This document shows, one piece after another, positions 1 through 11,317 of a stretch of 64,000 nucleotides of DNA (its first letter is position 1; each line of letters opens with the position of its first letter). This DNA is from Vicia villosa. Lineage: Eukaryota; Streptophyta; Magnoliopsida; Fabales; Fabaceae. Below the pieces are notes generated by a model. The model did not search any database, had not been told where the DNA came from, and was given only the letters and a program-made list of their open reading frames with translations. The stretch is taken from positions 16,116,404 to 16,180,403 of the forward strand of contig NC_081183.1 in NCBI RefSeq assembly GCF_029867415.1, in the 5' to 3' direction. A program made the position numbers and the translations under genes.

Positions 1-614
1 ACTAGCTTGTTGCATGACAAAAATCTTGATTTGGTCGTTAACTCTGAGGACCTTTAGAACTCGTTCCATCTATGGTGATGTAGGTATCTCTACTATCAAA
101 AACCTTAGAGCCATCATGTGAGGGGATCTTTAGATAAAAGAACTTTGAACTAGCCCATAATAGGGAGCCTTCCTCATTAGGTTGTGTATTGCAGATTACA
201 TCCATCTATTTTATAGCATTGTGTTGCATTCCATAATGTATGTATGCCATTGCATCTCATAAGAATCACTCTTGCATAGACAATCATCATGCATTCACAT
301 TCATTAAACATGCATTTCCCATAATCCAGTATTCATACTTTTCTTCCACCAACACAATTTACAAGGCAAGTTTGATTACTCGACACCGTATTGGACTTAA
401 AGCATGTCTTAGAAGATGTTGAGTGAACTCCAAAGAGACAAGAAATAAATTCAGAAGATCCATGATCAATATCATGGAAATGCTTCAAAGCAGTAAACAC
501 AAAGAAGGGTCAACCTCGACACACTATGTGGTTAACAACCCCATGCCTTGAAGGGTTCCAATACACTGAGGACATGCCTAAAGCCATTTATCAGACGAGA
601 AATTTCATCCTTGT
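1..614. other. Non-coding flank, probably old Ogre-like 3' region
   Basis: No coding region is supported. The stretch ends with CTTGT, the left target-site duplicate of element A. It would have been continuous with 16,039 onward before that insertion, and the continuation carries the phrase CCAAACACTGGGG that I associate with the long 3' untranslated regions of Ogre elements. The Ogre assignment is inference. Confidence 0.35.
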
Positions 615-1762
615 TGAAGGATAGAAAAACACTTAGAAAGGGGGGGGGGGGGGGGGGGGGGGTTGAATAAGTGTAGCTTTAAAACTTGTAAGATAAAAAC
701 AATTTGCACAATGATTTTTATCCTGGTTCGTTGTTAACTAAACTACTCCAGTCCACCCCCTTTGAGTGATTTACCTCACCTGAGGATTTAATCCACTAAT
801 CACACAAGATTACAATGGTTTTCCACTTAGATAACCTCTAAGTCTTCTAGAGTATTATGATCACAACCTGATCACTCTAGGAACAAACTGCTTAGATACC
901 CTCTAAGACTTTCTAGAGTATTCTGATCACAACCTGATCACTCTAGTTCTTACAAATCAATGTAAACAAATTCTTATAAGAGTTACAAAGCTTCTTAATA
1001 AGCTATTATCACAACTGTGATTTTTCTCTTAAGTTTAAGCTTAATCTCACTAAGATATTACAAAAGCAATGTAGTGAGGTTGAAGATGAAGTTTGAGAGC
1101 TTTTTGAATTTGACAACGTTTCTGTAAGTTTGCGCAAAAGTGTTATGTTCAGCTTCTCTTCAGAACTTCAATATATAGGCGCTTGAGAAGATGACCGTTG
1201 GGAGCATTTAATGCTTTGCGTGATCCGTACAGCATTGCATTTAATGTTTCACTTTTTTGTCAACTACCTCGAGCCTTGCTTTCGCTGTGTCTATTGACGT
1301 TGCCTTTAATAGCTTCTAACGTTCCTTTTGTCAGTCAGCGTAGCCTGCCATCTTGTACTTGCTTCTGATCTGATGTTTGTGTAAACAACGTTTGAATATC
1401 ATCAGAGTCAAACAGCTTGGTGCAGAGCATCTTCTTGTCTTCTGACCTTGAAGTGCTTCTTAGCGTGATACCATGAGAACTTCAGTGCTTCTGCTTCTGA
1501 TCTCAAGTTCTTCTGATGCTTCCATAGACCATGTTCTGATTCTACTTGACCATCTTCTGATGTCTTTCCAGACCATGTTCTGATGTTGCATGCTGAACCT
1601 TCTGAGTCGGTGCTTCTTGCGCTGATTTTGTGCATACTCTTTATATGATTCCTGAAATGGAAATTGCATAGTATTAGAGTACCACATTATCTCATACAAA
1701 ATTCATATACATTGTTATCATCAAAACTAAGAATATTGATCAGAACAAATCTTGTTCTAACA
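615..1762 (-). repeat. 3' LTR of element A
   Basis: It starts TGAAGGATAG and ends TTCTAACA, and matches 14,898-16,033 and both LTRs of element B. On the plus strand it lies left of the element; because the element reads leftward this is the 3' LTR. A TATA-like box on the minus strand lies near 1,171-1,178. It contains an expanded G tract (640-662). Short ORFs inside it are not genes. Confidence 0.93.
640..662. repeat. Poly-G tract, 23 G
   Basis: An uninterrupted run of 23 G just inside the LTR end. The same position holds 11 G in the other LTR of element A and 7 G in both LTRs of element B. Confidence 0.95.
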
Positions 1763-1918
1763 ATCTCCCCCTTTTTGATGATGACAAAAACATATATAAA
1801 TGATATGAATTTGCAATCAGAATATCAGACGGCTAAAGACAATTACACAATTATAGCATAAGCATATAAACATAATGTGTGAATATGTCTCCCCCTGAGA
1901 TAAAAAATCTCCCCCTGA
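1763..1918 (-). promoter_or_regulatory. Polypurine tract cluster of element A
   Basis: Directly next to the 3' LTR the minus strand reads AAAAAGGGGGAGAT (1,763-1,778), a canonical plus-strand priming tract. Two further GGGGGAGA-type copies follow at about 1,888-1,898 and 1,908-1,918, and another lies at about 4,067-4,081. Multiple polypurine tracts are a described trait of Sireviruses. Confidence 0.75.
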
Positions 1919-2137
1919 AATAAATATTGGAAGAAATTTATAAATAAAGGACTTCCCTGAGTATTTTCCATTTCAGTTGAGACGATCACATATGCTTAGA
2001 TCTTCAGAACATTCATAGCTTCTGCTTCTTGCTTCCATAGGACAACTTTAGAGCTTTGAATTTCTTCTTGAATCATTGCATGCTAGATTGTATCAGAACA
2101 TTGTTGAATGTACCAGAGCATCATCAGAGCATCTCTA

Positions 2138-3621
2138 TGTAAGAACAAGCATACACTCACAAATGAGTTTTTGATTCATGGCAAACATCACAAGCAATCA
2201 AATACAAGAGCACAAGTGAATGGCTCAAAGAAAATGAAGTTTTGACCATCTTTGCATCTGTCAGGTCGACCTAGTTCACAATCAGGTCGACCCAAAATGA
2301 AGCAAAAATTGCATACTTTTGTTAGGTCGACCCAGAGCTTCAGCAGGTCGACTCAAAGTGAAGCAAAAACAACATGTCTCTGTTAGGTCGACTCATCCTT
2401 CATCCTAGGTCGACCTAAACTGAAGAAAAGCCTCAAGAATGCAATTTAACTGAGTTTAGGTTGACCTAAGCTACCAACAGGTCGACTCAACTGGAAGCAA
2501 TTACAACTTGGCCAAATCTAACTCTGTTAGGTCGACCTAACCAACAAAGTAGGTCGACCTATCTGCTCAAAACCTGCCAAACTTAGTGTGTTTTGCTGAT
2601 ACACAGATCCTGCTCCTTTATATATTCTTTCATGTCATTTATTGCAAATGAACACCAACAACTGAAAGATACACAAAGGCTTCTCATCTTCGATCATCGA
2701 CACAACTCCAACACAACTACACACAATCATTTTTGCGTTGAGGGTTTGCGTTCAAGATCAATAACGTCCATGGAACGGAATTGAAGATTCCTAGTGGGTG
2801 AAGATTTGTGGGGTTTTTGGTGAATAAAATCTGCGGATTTTGTCCTCCAAGATTGGTGAATTTTGGGAGTTTTTATCAAGAGGCTTTATCAAAGATTCAG
2901 CTGAGTGCGAAGATTGAAGAACAAGGGTTCAAGGAATTCAATACACTGCAGCAAGGAAACCAAAGTGAAGCTCTTGGAAGACCTTGATCTGGCTCAAGAT
3001 TAAGGGGGAAGAAGATTCAAAGGATCAACATAATTGGTTTATCGTTTATCGCTTTGTTATCTTCTTTGTATAAACTGTTTTCAATAATAATGAAAGACAT
3101 CCCAATTCCCGTTTGGAATTGGGGGCAGATGTAGTCGTAGCGAGGACGATCGACGAACTGCCTGAACAAATATCGTGTTGTTATCGCTTTTGTCTTTTCA
3201 TTTAAGTTCTATTCGTACTTGGTTATAATTGCAAATTGATCAACGATTCAAGTGTTAAAATTGTGTATTAAGAACCTTCGTAAACATCACAAGTCACCAC
3301 ATATTGAATCACAATCAATTTAGATATTATCATTAAGTGTTTGTGCTTTTGCTTCATCCATTATCAAAGCATTGCAAACAAAGTTTATCAAATCAGAAGT
3401 TAATCGTTTTTCATTAGAGCAACGAATTGATTCTATAATCTATCCTTTCATTGTTAATCCCAATTATCTTGTGGTTTTATCACATATACAACCTTTTCAA
3501 TAACGGTCCGGAATAGACGCAAGTCGATCCTGAACCGCTTTCGCTTAAATTTGAAATAATTTCGAAAAACTCTGAGAGATCTATTCACCCCCCTCTAGAT
3601 CCTTAAGCCTAGCGTCTAACA
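2138..3621. mobile_element. Solo LTR (1,484 bp) nested in element A
   Basis: It starts TGTAAGAACA and ends GCGTCTAACA, with the 5-bp duplication CTCTA on both sides (2,133-2,137 and 3,622-3,626). Element B carries the uninterrupted site (CATCTCTACATCC near 19,250), which proves an insertion. No internal coding region is present, so this is a solo LTR left by LTR-LTR recombination. Its family is not the SIRE-like family around it; a copia LTR is likely from its end, but that is not established. Confidence 0.85.
2262..2561. repeat. AGGTCGACCT-containing repeats inside the nested solo LTR
   Basis: About eight imperfect copies of a motif built on the palindrome AGGTCGACCT, separated by variable A-rich spacers (often GAAGCAAAA). 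They occupy the U3 side of the LTR if it reads rightward. Confidence 0.8.
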
Positions 3622-3626
3622 CTCTA

Positions 3627-4242
3627 CATCCTGAAATGTTACAGAACAAACTAAACGACAAAAGTCAGAGCATGAATGAATCAGAACATAAAATATGTAT
3701 CAGAACATATAATATGTATCAGAGCATAAACAATAATGTTTCAGAGCATATTAAGAACAAAAAACATGCATCAGAACATATAAGGGATAAGAGTGTGTTA
3801 GAGCATATTCTATCATCAGAATATCATAACATTCTTCCTTCTTGCTTCTGATCTTGAAGCTTCACAGCACTCAGCTTGCTTCAATTTTCATGAGTTTGTT
3901 TCTATATAGAATTGCTTTTCCTCATGTCTTTGCTTCTCATGTTGAGCTTTTTAGACTGTCTTCAATCCTGCAAAACACTCAAAGTCATAGAACTTGCAAA
4001 TTCTTGTTAGAAATGTGGAGACTTACTCCCAGCAAATGATAATATAAATCAGATCATTTATCACAGTTTCTCCCCCTTTTTGTCATAACATCAAAAAACA
4101 TAAACGATTCAGATGAAAAACAGACAATATGAGAGAAGGATAAAGGATTTCATTCATTGGAAATAATCAGAAGATACAAGGGATGAGAAGATAGATGCAC
4201 AAAGCAGATGCAGAAAGAAAGAGACAACTAAGACACAACAGA
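3627..4242. other. 3' non-coding region of element A
   Basis: Homologous to 19,253-19,933 of element B. It has repeated ATGTATCAGAACATA-type words and one more polypurine tract (4,067-4,081). No gene seen. Confidence 0.6.
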
Positions 4243-4597
4243 CTACGACGAGCCTAGCTTAAACATAATCTTAGCCAGCATGTCATGAATCCCAGCATTG
4301 CTCTCAGACTGCTTCTCCATGAATGAGCGAAACTCATCGTTGATAACATCTTGCTTGTCCATGCGAGAAGCTAGTTCAGCTCGATTCTTCTAAATAACCT
4401 CTAGAGTCTTCACCAGAAGAGAGGGTTCACCAGAAGAAGCTTCACAACTTCTGTTCAGAGGGACAGCATCTTTAACAGCAGCATCCATTGTGAGAAGGAA
4501 TGGAACAAGTCTTCAATAGAGCATAACCATGCTTGCGAAAAACAAGTTGAGCAGAAGACATTTCTGCTAGGTTTGAGGAACTTGAAGAAGGATTCAT
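4243..4597 (-). pseudogene. Relict of the extra 3' ORF (env-position ORF) of element A
   Basis: The start, MNPSSSSS on the minus strand at 4,597, matches the start of the intact 409-residue ORF of element B (19,934-21,163). After about 15 codons the homology jumps to the C-terminal part, which includes EFRSFM and a GIHD-LA-I sequence ending near 4,243, but in a different frame. Roughly 300 codons from the middle of the gene are missing, so this is an internal deletion derivative that cannot make the protein. It shows that the extra ORF belongs to the family and is not peculiar to element B. Confidence 0.75.
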
Positions 4598-5084
4598 GAT
4601 GGTATACTGAGATATGGTTACGAACTAGGGTTTATGCAATGAAGGAGAAAAAGATGAATGAATGAAGAGAGAGAAAGTAAAAAGATGAAATGAAAGTGAA
4701 GATGGGTATATAAAAGGGTGGATTAAAAAAAATGCAATATGTTTTAAAAGAAATGATTACAGAAAAACATGACATCAATTTACATTTAATGAGATATGAT
4801 GTTAGGAAAGATAAAGTGAGAAATTGACATGATTTGCACAGTTACCTAGGGCGGCGTCTCCTCAACTGTGCGCATGCTTGTCCAAAAATAGTGAACACGT
4901 GTTCATTTTCTGGAAAGCTGGTGACAGCTGTTTTACTTTAAAAGAGATTCTGAATCAACTTAGATAATGAAACGTTAGTAATAACAGAATCAGAACTTCT
5001 AATTGATCACCATCGGATCTTCTTATAAAAACATAATCCCAACACATTTCAGAACTTAACCACACACAAGAACTTCTCATCTTC
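4598..5084. other. Spacer between RNase H and the extra 3' ORF of element A
   Basis: A-rich, with GAGAGA-type tracts; homologous in part to 21,164-21,530 of element B. No coding region seen. Confidence 0.5.
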
Positions 5085-6536
5085 TCATTCTGAGCATAAA
5101 TCCATACTGATATTCTTCATAATGAACTTAAATCTATCTTCAGCAAGGGGTTTTATAAAGATATCAGCCCATTGATGGTCTGTATCCACAAAGTTTAAAG
5201 AAAGAACACCCTTATGAACATAGTCCCTAATGAAATGATGTTTAATCTCAATATGTTTAGCTTTGGAATGCAAGATAGGATTCTTAGATAAACATATGGC
5301 AGAAGTATTATCACAGAAGATAGGAATGTTACTCTAATATATATTTGATAATATTCTAGCTGACTCTTCATCCAGAGCATTTGTGTGCTACAACCAGCAG
5401 CAGCAACATATTCTGCTTCTGTTGTTGAGAGGGCAATGGTAGCTTGCTTCTTGCTATACCAGAAGATCAGATGACTTCCAAGAAATTGACAACTTCCAAA
5501 AGTACTCTTCCTTTCAATTCTATCTCCAGCGTAGTCAGCATCATAAAATCCTACTAAGTTGTATTCTTTAGATCTTCTGTAGACTAAACCAACATTAGTA
5601 GTACCTTTCAGATACCTCAGAATTCTCTTAACAACAGTTAAGTGAGATTCCCTAGGATCTGATTGGAATCTAGCGCACAAACAAACACTAAATAAAATGT
5701 CAGGTCTAGAAGCATTTAAATATAGAAGAGATCCAATCACACCTCTGTACAACTTCTGATCTACCTTCTTACTTACCTCATCCTTACGTAGGACACACGT
5801 TGGATGCATAGGAGTTTTGGCTTCTTTGCTTTCAGAAAGATTAAACTTCTTCAGAAGTTCTTTCACATACTTCATTTGATGAACATATGTTCCATCAGAA
5901 GTTTGATTGATTTGAATCCCAAGGAAATACCTGAGTTCTCCCATCATACTCATTTCAAATTCAGCATGCATAGACTTAGCAAACTCCTTCCCAAGTGTAG
6001 CATTAGATGTTCCAAAAATAATATCATCAACATAAATTTGACAAATTAAAATGTCCTTCTTAGATGTTTTACAGAAGAGAGTCGTATCTACTTGTCCTCT
6101 AGTGAAACCATTGTTCAGAAGGAAAGAACTTAATCTTTCATACCAAGCTCTATGAGCTTGCTTCAACCCATACAATGATTTCTTTAGTTTGAAAACATGT
6201 TCTGGAGACTTGGAGTCTTCAAAACCAGGAGGTTGGTGGACATAGACTTCCTCATCTATATAGCCATTTAAGAAGGCACTCTTAACATCCATCTGATACA
6301 GAGTGATGTTATGTTGAGTGGCAAAGGAAATTAATAAGCGAATAGATTCTAACCTGGCCACTGGTGCAAAGGTTTCTGTATAATCAATACCTTCTTGCTG
6401 ACTATAACCCTGAGCCACCAGTCTGGCTTTGTTTCTTACCACTTCTCCCTTCTCACTTAGCTTGTTTCTGAACACCCACTTTGTACCAATGATGTTGAGT
6501 CCTTTTGGTCTAGGAACAAGATCCCATACATCATTC
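5085..6536 (-). pseudogene. pol: Reverse transcriptase / RNase H of element A (3' part of pol)
   Basis: Copia-type RT read leftward from the insertion site of the nested Ogre-like LTR. Visible landmarks in order: KARLVAQGYSQ, the catalytic-region MDVKSAFLNG, KSLYGLKQA, the YVDDIIFG active site, SLLYLNASRPDI, then the RNase H block with DADYAGD and TEAEYVAAAG. The open frame breaks near 5,330; the conserved C-terminal end (HIEIKHHFIRD, then VDTDHQWADIF) continues in another frame to 5,085, so a frameshift disrupts RNase H. Upstream it was continuous with integrase, and the frame resumes correctly if the 4,776-bp LTR plus its 5-bp duplication is set aside. It copied element RNA to cDNA when intact; this copy is inactive. 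Confidence 0.93.
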
Positions 6537-7118
6537 CTTGTTGTTATACCCCAAAATTTGCCCGCATCTTTTCAAGAAAGAAGGCAACAGACTTCTGTCT
6601 AAAAATTGGGAGTTTCATATAATCTTGGATTTTATTTCATAAATATCCTGATTTTATGAACACTCGGCTTTTAGAAATTTTCTTATACGGTATTTTGGTT
6701 CGCTGTTGAATTTATTCTTACACAAATGCCAAGTACTGTTTATTACTTCACACACGCTGTTTATTTGAGATTTATTTGCAAATAAATAGTACTGACGCAA
6801 TTGGTACAGAATTAAATTTTGCAGGCACAGAGTCCGGGATTCAGACTGTACTGGTAACAATTAAATTATTATTAGTTTTTGTTTCCCACTAATTTTTGTA
6901 CTATATTATTATTATTTTCAAAATCTCTTCTATTATTTTCAAAATCTCTTCCTTTCTTTTCAAATCTCTTTCTTTCAAATCAAATCCTAACTTTATTCTA
7001 TACATCTCTCTTTTCAAACCCTACCATACACTTTCTTTCAAATCCTACTACCACTCAAGTTTTCCTTTTTTGTACGGAATCACTTCATTCCCCAACGTCT
7101 CTATCCTTCTTTTCACTC

Positions 7119-7125
7119 TATAAAT
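7119..7125 (+). promoter_or_regulatory. TATA box of the Ogre-like LTR
   Basis: CTCTATAAATACC, about 577 bp from the LTR start; the expected transcription start is around 7,150, 60 to 70 bases before a short ORF with a good start context. Confidence 0.6.
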
Positions 7126-7216
7126 ACCTCTCATTTTTTCTATAAATTCTCACATCAAATTTCAACTCATTTCTCACTTCTACCTCATATTTATCTTCTC
7201 TTTTTCCCCGGCAAAA

Positions 7217-7384
7217 ATGGCAAAGTGGATGGATACGTGTTTTCTTATGGTCATCACTGTTTTGGTGGTGATCATGTCCTTTTTCTGTCTGCATAGTCCT
7301 GAAAAATGCGGACCTGGGTTGCTTACACTCCCGTTCATCTATATGTTGTTATTTATAGCATGGATTTTTAATCGTCATTTTTAA
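7217..7384 (+). CDS. Small ORF (55 aa) with two hydrophobic segments, inside the LTR
   Basis: ATG at 7,217 in a strong plant context (GCAAAAATGGC), stop TAA at 7,382. It lies shortly downstream of the LTR TATA box, so it would be the first ORF in a transcript started in this LTR. The product begins MAKWMDTCF, has a hydrophobic stretch at about residues 9-24 (TVLVVIMSFF visible), a short polar turn with two cysteines and prolines (HSPEKCGPG), and a second hydrophobic stretch at about residues 35-50, then a basic end. That is the shape of a small two-helix membrane peptide. I do not recognise a family. Random occurrence cannot be excluded; conservation in other LTR copies would decide. Confidence 0.35.
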   Translation: MAKWMDTCFLMVITVLVVIMSFFCLHSPEKCGPGLLTLPFIYMLLFIAWIFNRHF

Positions 7385-10300
7385 AGTTTGTCGTATCTTT
7401 CGCTTTAAAATAATGTACCGTTTATTTTATTTGTCGTAATGTTCATTATATTATGTAATATTTGTACTGTCAGTATTAAATGATGTACTATCTGTAGTAC
7501 TGTCGTTTAATTATCAAGATAATATTATGTGTATTTTCTGCTAGTTAAATATTTATTTTTCTGTGCATTAAATATTTTTCAAGGTTATTATCGGTAATTT
7601 CGTTCGCGTACAGTATATTTTGTTTATTTATTATGTTTGTGTTTTTCTAACAACTCATGTAAATAAATTTTCACCATTAACACAACAAAAACAAAAAAAA
7701 GAAAAAAATTAACTTTAACTGTTAAGTTTTCACTTTAACTGTTACGTTAATGCCCGGACAGCCAGTTGACAGTCAAACCCGCTGACAGCACGATTCTCCG
7801 TGTTTTGTACCATCAATCAAATCAATCTTTTGCATTTCAAAATTCCAAGATTTTTTGTTCTAGAAGTCTTCTGATAATCACATGATCAGCAGAGACTCAG
7901 CACTGCACAAAAATCAGGTACGCTTAACTGTCTCCTACACGAACAGTCCCTAACTAGGGTTTTTGTTTTTTTTCAGGAGAACAAGTTTTTTGAGACCTCA
8001 AGTGGATTTCATGGACCTCCATATGTCTCAAAGTACCACCATACAAATTTTCAAACTTCAATTTGCTCGGACGCACAGTCAGCAGCTCAAACAGTCAACA
8101 GACGACCAGTTTGACCGAAAAGTCAACAGACAGTCAAAAATGAATTTTTTTGTCAACATCCATATTTTTTCAAAAGATTCATCATTTGATCAATGGTTGA
8201 TCATAATTCATCAAGAAAAGATCAAAAATCAACAAAACCCTAAGTTTCAAAATTAGGGTTTTCTCCTAAAAAGTCAACTGAACTTTGACCGTCCATAACT
8301 CTCTCCTCGTTCATTCAAAAAATTCCAACCAAAGCTTGTTTTTAAGGAAATTCAATTATCTTTCAAATGCAATTGGTCGCATGGTCATTGGATTTACCAT
8401 TTGAAAAACATGAGCTCAGACATTACAGGTCATTTTCAAAGTCAACAAAAAGTGGTTTTTTGTCAAAGGCCATAACATCAAGATAACTTCTCCAAATGAA
8501 AAAAAGTTACCAAAGTAGCTTGTAGAGGACATCTTGAGGTTTCTAAAAAGTACAAGAACTCCTTCATATGATCAAAATTGAGGGAGATATGCCTTGTTGA
8601 AGTTGGCTATTTTTTTGGGAAAATGCATGAAACCAACATTGATCAAAAATGTTTTTTCCAAAAGAGGCCAAGTTTTCATGATCCAAACATGATTCTAATG
8701 ATGCTAAGGGCCTTCCACGACCAACCTAAGGCCCATAACATTTTTATTTCTTTTTTAGTTTAATTTTATTACATTTAAAGTTAAATTAAAAAAGAAATGG
8801 TGTAAGATAATGATACAATGCTTTGTTCTTAACCAAAAGCCATCAAAATTGATTCAACCCTGCAGCATAGAAGTACATGGCAGGCCTAGAGCAAGAGGGA
8901 TGAAGAAATTCAAAGCCATGGCCAAAGAATTCAAAGTTTTCATTATTTAAGAATTCAAAAGTTCAAAAGCAATCAATGCTTGATAGCTTAAGTTTGCAGC
9001 ACTTCCATGGCCTATAAATGGACTAGAATACTTCATCAACAATAGACACACGAAAATCCACCAAAGATATAGCCAAGAAACTCACAAAAACTTCAAAAAT
9101 ATCACATATTTTCAACTTTTTCGTTTTCTTTGTATAAGCTCATATCAATCCAAAATAATCACCTCAATCTCCTCCAGGGCTAATATAGAGTAGGTTCAGA
9201 CCAATGGCCATGATTATTTGTACTTAGAACATGCATAATAATATCTCCATATTCTATTAAATTTTCGATTTTGTATATCTCATGCTATAATCCTTTTCAA
9301 TATAATATAATGATTTCCATGAGTTCCTAACATGAATTAGAGAAGATCCAACGTAACACATGTGAGCTTTAAGCCTTATAACATCATGTGCCATTTTTAA
9401 AGCTCTAAGCTTCAATCTTTTCCTTTTGGTACTTACATGCGTTTTTAGCCAAAACTAACGCCACCATCGTGTTCAGGAGGTCATTTTAAGTCGACCTGGG
9501 TGCCCCTTGTTTTTGTTCATGGCCATTTTTGTAGGTTTTCAAAAGCATGGAAATCTGAAGGAAAATCCGCAAGAAATTCCACATGTAAGTCTGCAGCTAA
9601 TTCCACAGGTAAAAGGAAGAAGATGATGAATAGTAGCTTTGAATCTTTGACCAGCACGCGTGGCAGCTTCCCTCCTTCTCATTCGCCCATGCATGACGTG
9701 TGGGTCCCAGCTTGGACTTTGAATGACTGACAGATTGCATGCTTTGATTTCCATGTGACTATGATGTAACCTCATCTCACAACCCTTGGATCCTCTCAGC
9801 TTTCCATCCAACGCTCTCAGCCTTGCAGACCCACCATGGACACTCAGTCCTCTACGACACAGGATCCAACGCCATTTATTTTCATTTTTATTTTCTTATT
9901 AATTTAGTTTTCTTTATAAAATTGTTTAAAAATAGTTTTAAAAATCATAAAATTATATTAATTTCACTTTTAGGTTAAAAAAATGTTTAATTATTTTATG
10001 ATTAAAAAATATATATTTTTTTTCATGATTAATTTATTTTGCTAATTAATTAGTATTTATGTAAATATTTACTTTTTAATTATTTCAACCTATCAAAAAT
10101 CAGAAAAAAATATTTTCTTTTTATTAAATTAACTTTATATATTATAAACTAATTTTGTACATATTTAGAATATTTTTTTCTTTAAGTTTAATTTATGTGT
10201 ATAATTATTTGCATAATTATATATTAATTAACTTAATAAATTTCCAAAACAACTTCAAAAATCCAAAAAAAATTAGTTTTATTTTAAAATTAATTAACAA

Positions 10301-11317
10301 GCAATATGAACATATTTTAGACTTATTTTTTTTAGGTTTAAATTTTGTTTCTAATTCTTAGCTTTTTAATTAAATTAATTATGCATTAATTCTAATTAAA
10401 ATCAACCATCTAAAAATCCAAAAATACTTCCCTTTATCTTATTGCAATTTAAATTCATAGATAAGTGTATAGGTTGTCAAAATCATGTAAATAGCGTAGT
10501 TTACATTTCTCGCACAATCGATGTAATAGCGTAGATTTACTTTCTGCATTTTACATTCTCGCACTTTAAATTTCTGTACATATAAAACTGTGTGTATGTC
10601 AAGAATAATAACTGAAGCGCTAGATCACTAACTTCAAAGATAAAAATATCTGAATCAAAACACAATCACACTTGCACCTATTAGGGTAATCCCTCTGTTA
10701 CTCTTTTCAAAATCAATTCTGCTGTTTCAAATACAATTCAAATAATTTATTTCTGTATCCAGTTAAAGAAAATTTTCTAAAAGAAAATAGGAAAGGACCT
10801 TATAAATTTAGGGTAGATCTCCTAATTGCTTGCTCAAAACAAAACAATAAATGTTTCACATATCACTGTTTTTTTTAAAACAAAACTTTCAAAAAAAGAC
10901 AACATTTTGTATATATCCAAACAAGGATCATTACGAAGTTAAAGATCTTTTTTTTTCAAAACATCTTTTCGAAAGATAAAATACTTTGTATACATCCCCA
11001 CAAAGATCATTACAAAGTCAATTTACAAAGGTATTTTAAAACCACATACAAGCATTTCAAAGCAAGACAAATGATTCAAACAAGTGAGCTAAGCAATTAA
11101 GAGCCCATGGATAACCATGGATACAAAGGGGTGCTAATACCTTCCCTTTGTATAACCTACCCCCGAACCCAAAATCTCTTAAAGGTCTTTTTCTGTTTCT
11201 TTTATAAACCTTTCCTTAATTGGATAAAATAAAAGTCGGTGGCGACTCTCTGATTTTCAAAACTCAAAAATAAAAGAAGAGTCAGTTCGTATCTCACGAA
11301 AAAAACCGAGGACGACA

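Larger units (their letters stand above)
6542..11317 (+). mobile_element. Ogre-like solo LTR (4,776 bp) inserted in pol of element A
   Basis: It starts TGTTATACCCCAAA and ends GAGGACGACA, with a perfect 5-bp duplication CTTGT (6,537-6,541 and 11,318-11,322). The 3' end carries GTGCTAATACCTTCCCTTTG and GGTGGCGACTCT, phrases shared with the second solo LTR near 30,530-30,660. LTRs this long with these ends are typical of Ogre (Ty3/gypsy, Tat lineage) in Fabeae. A TATA box sits near 7,119. The A+T-rich body (9,880-10,450) holds no gene. The insertion splits the pol ORF of element A exactly between integrase and RT. That the target duplication equals that of element A is coincidence or a shared preference. 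Confidence 0.9.

Noticed and set aside
1408..1861. ORFs MHKISARSTD and relatives, repeated at 15,679, 18,169 and 25,736
   Set aside because: They lie inside the copia LTRs and recur only because the LTR recurs; frames and lengths differ between copies.
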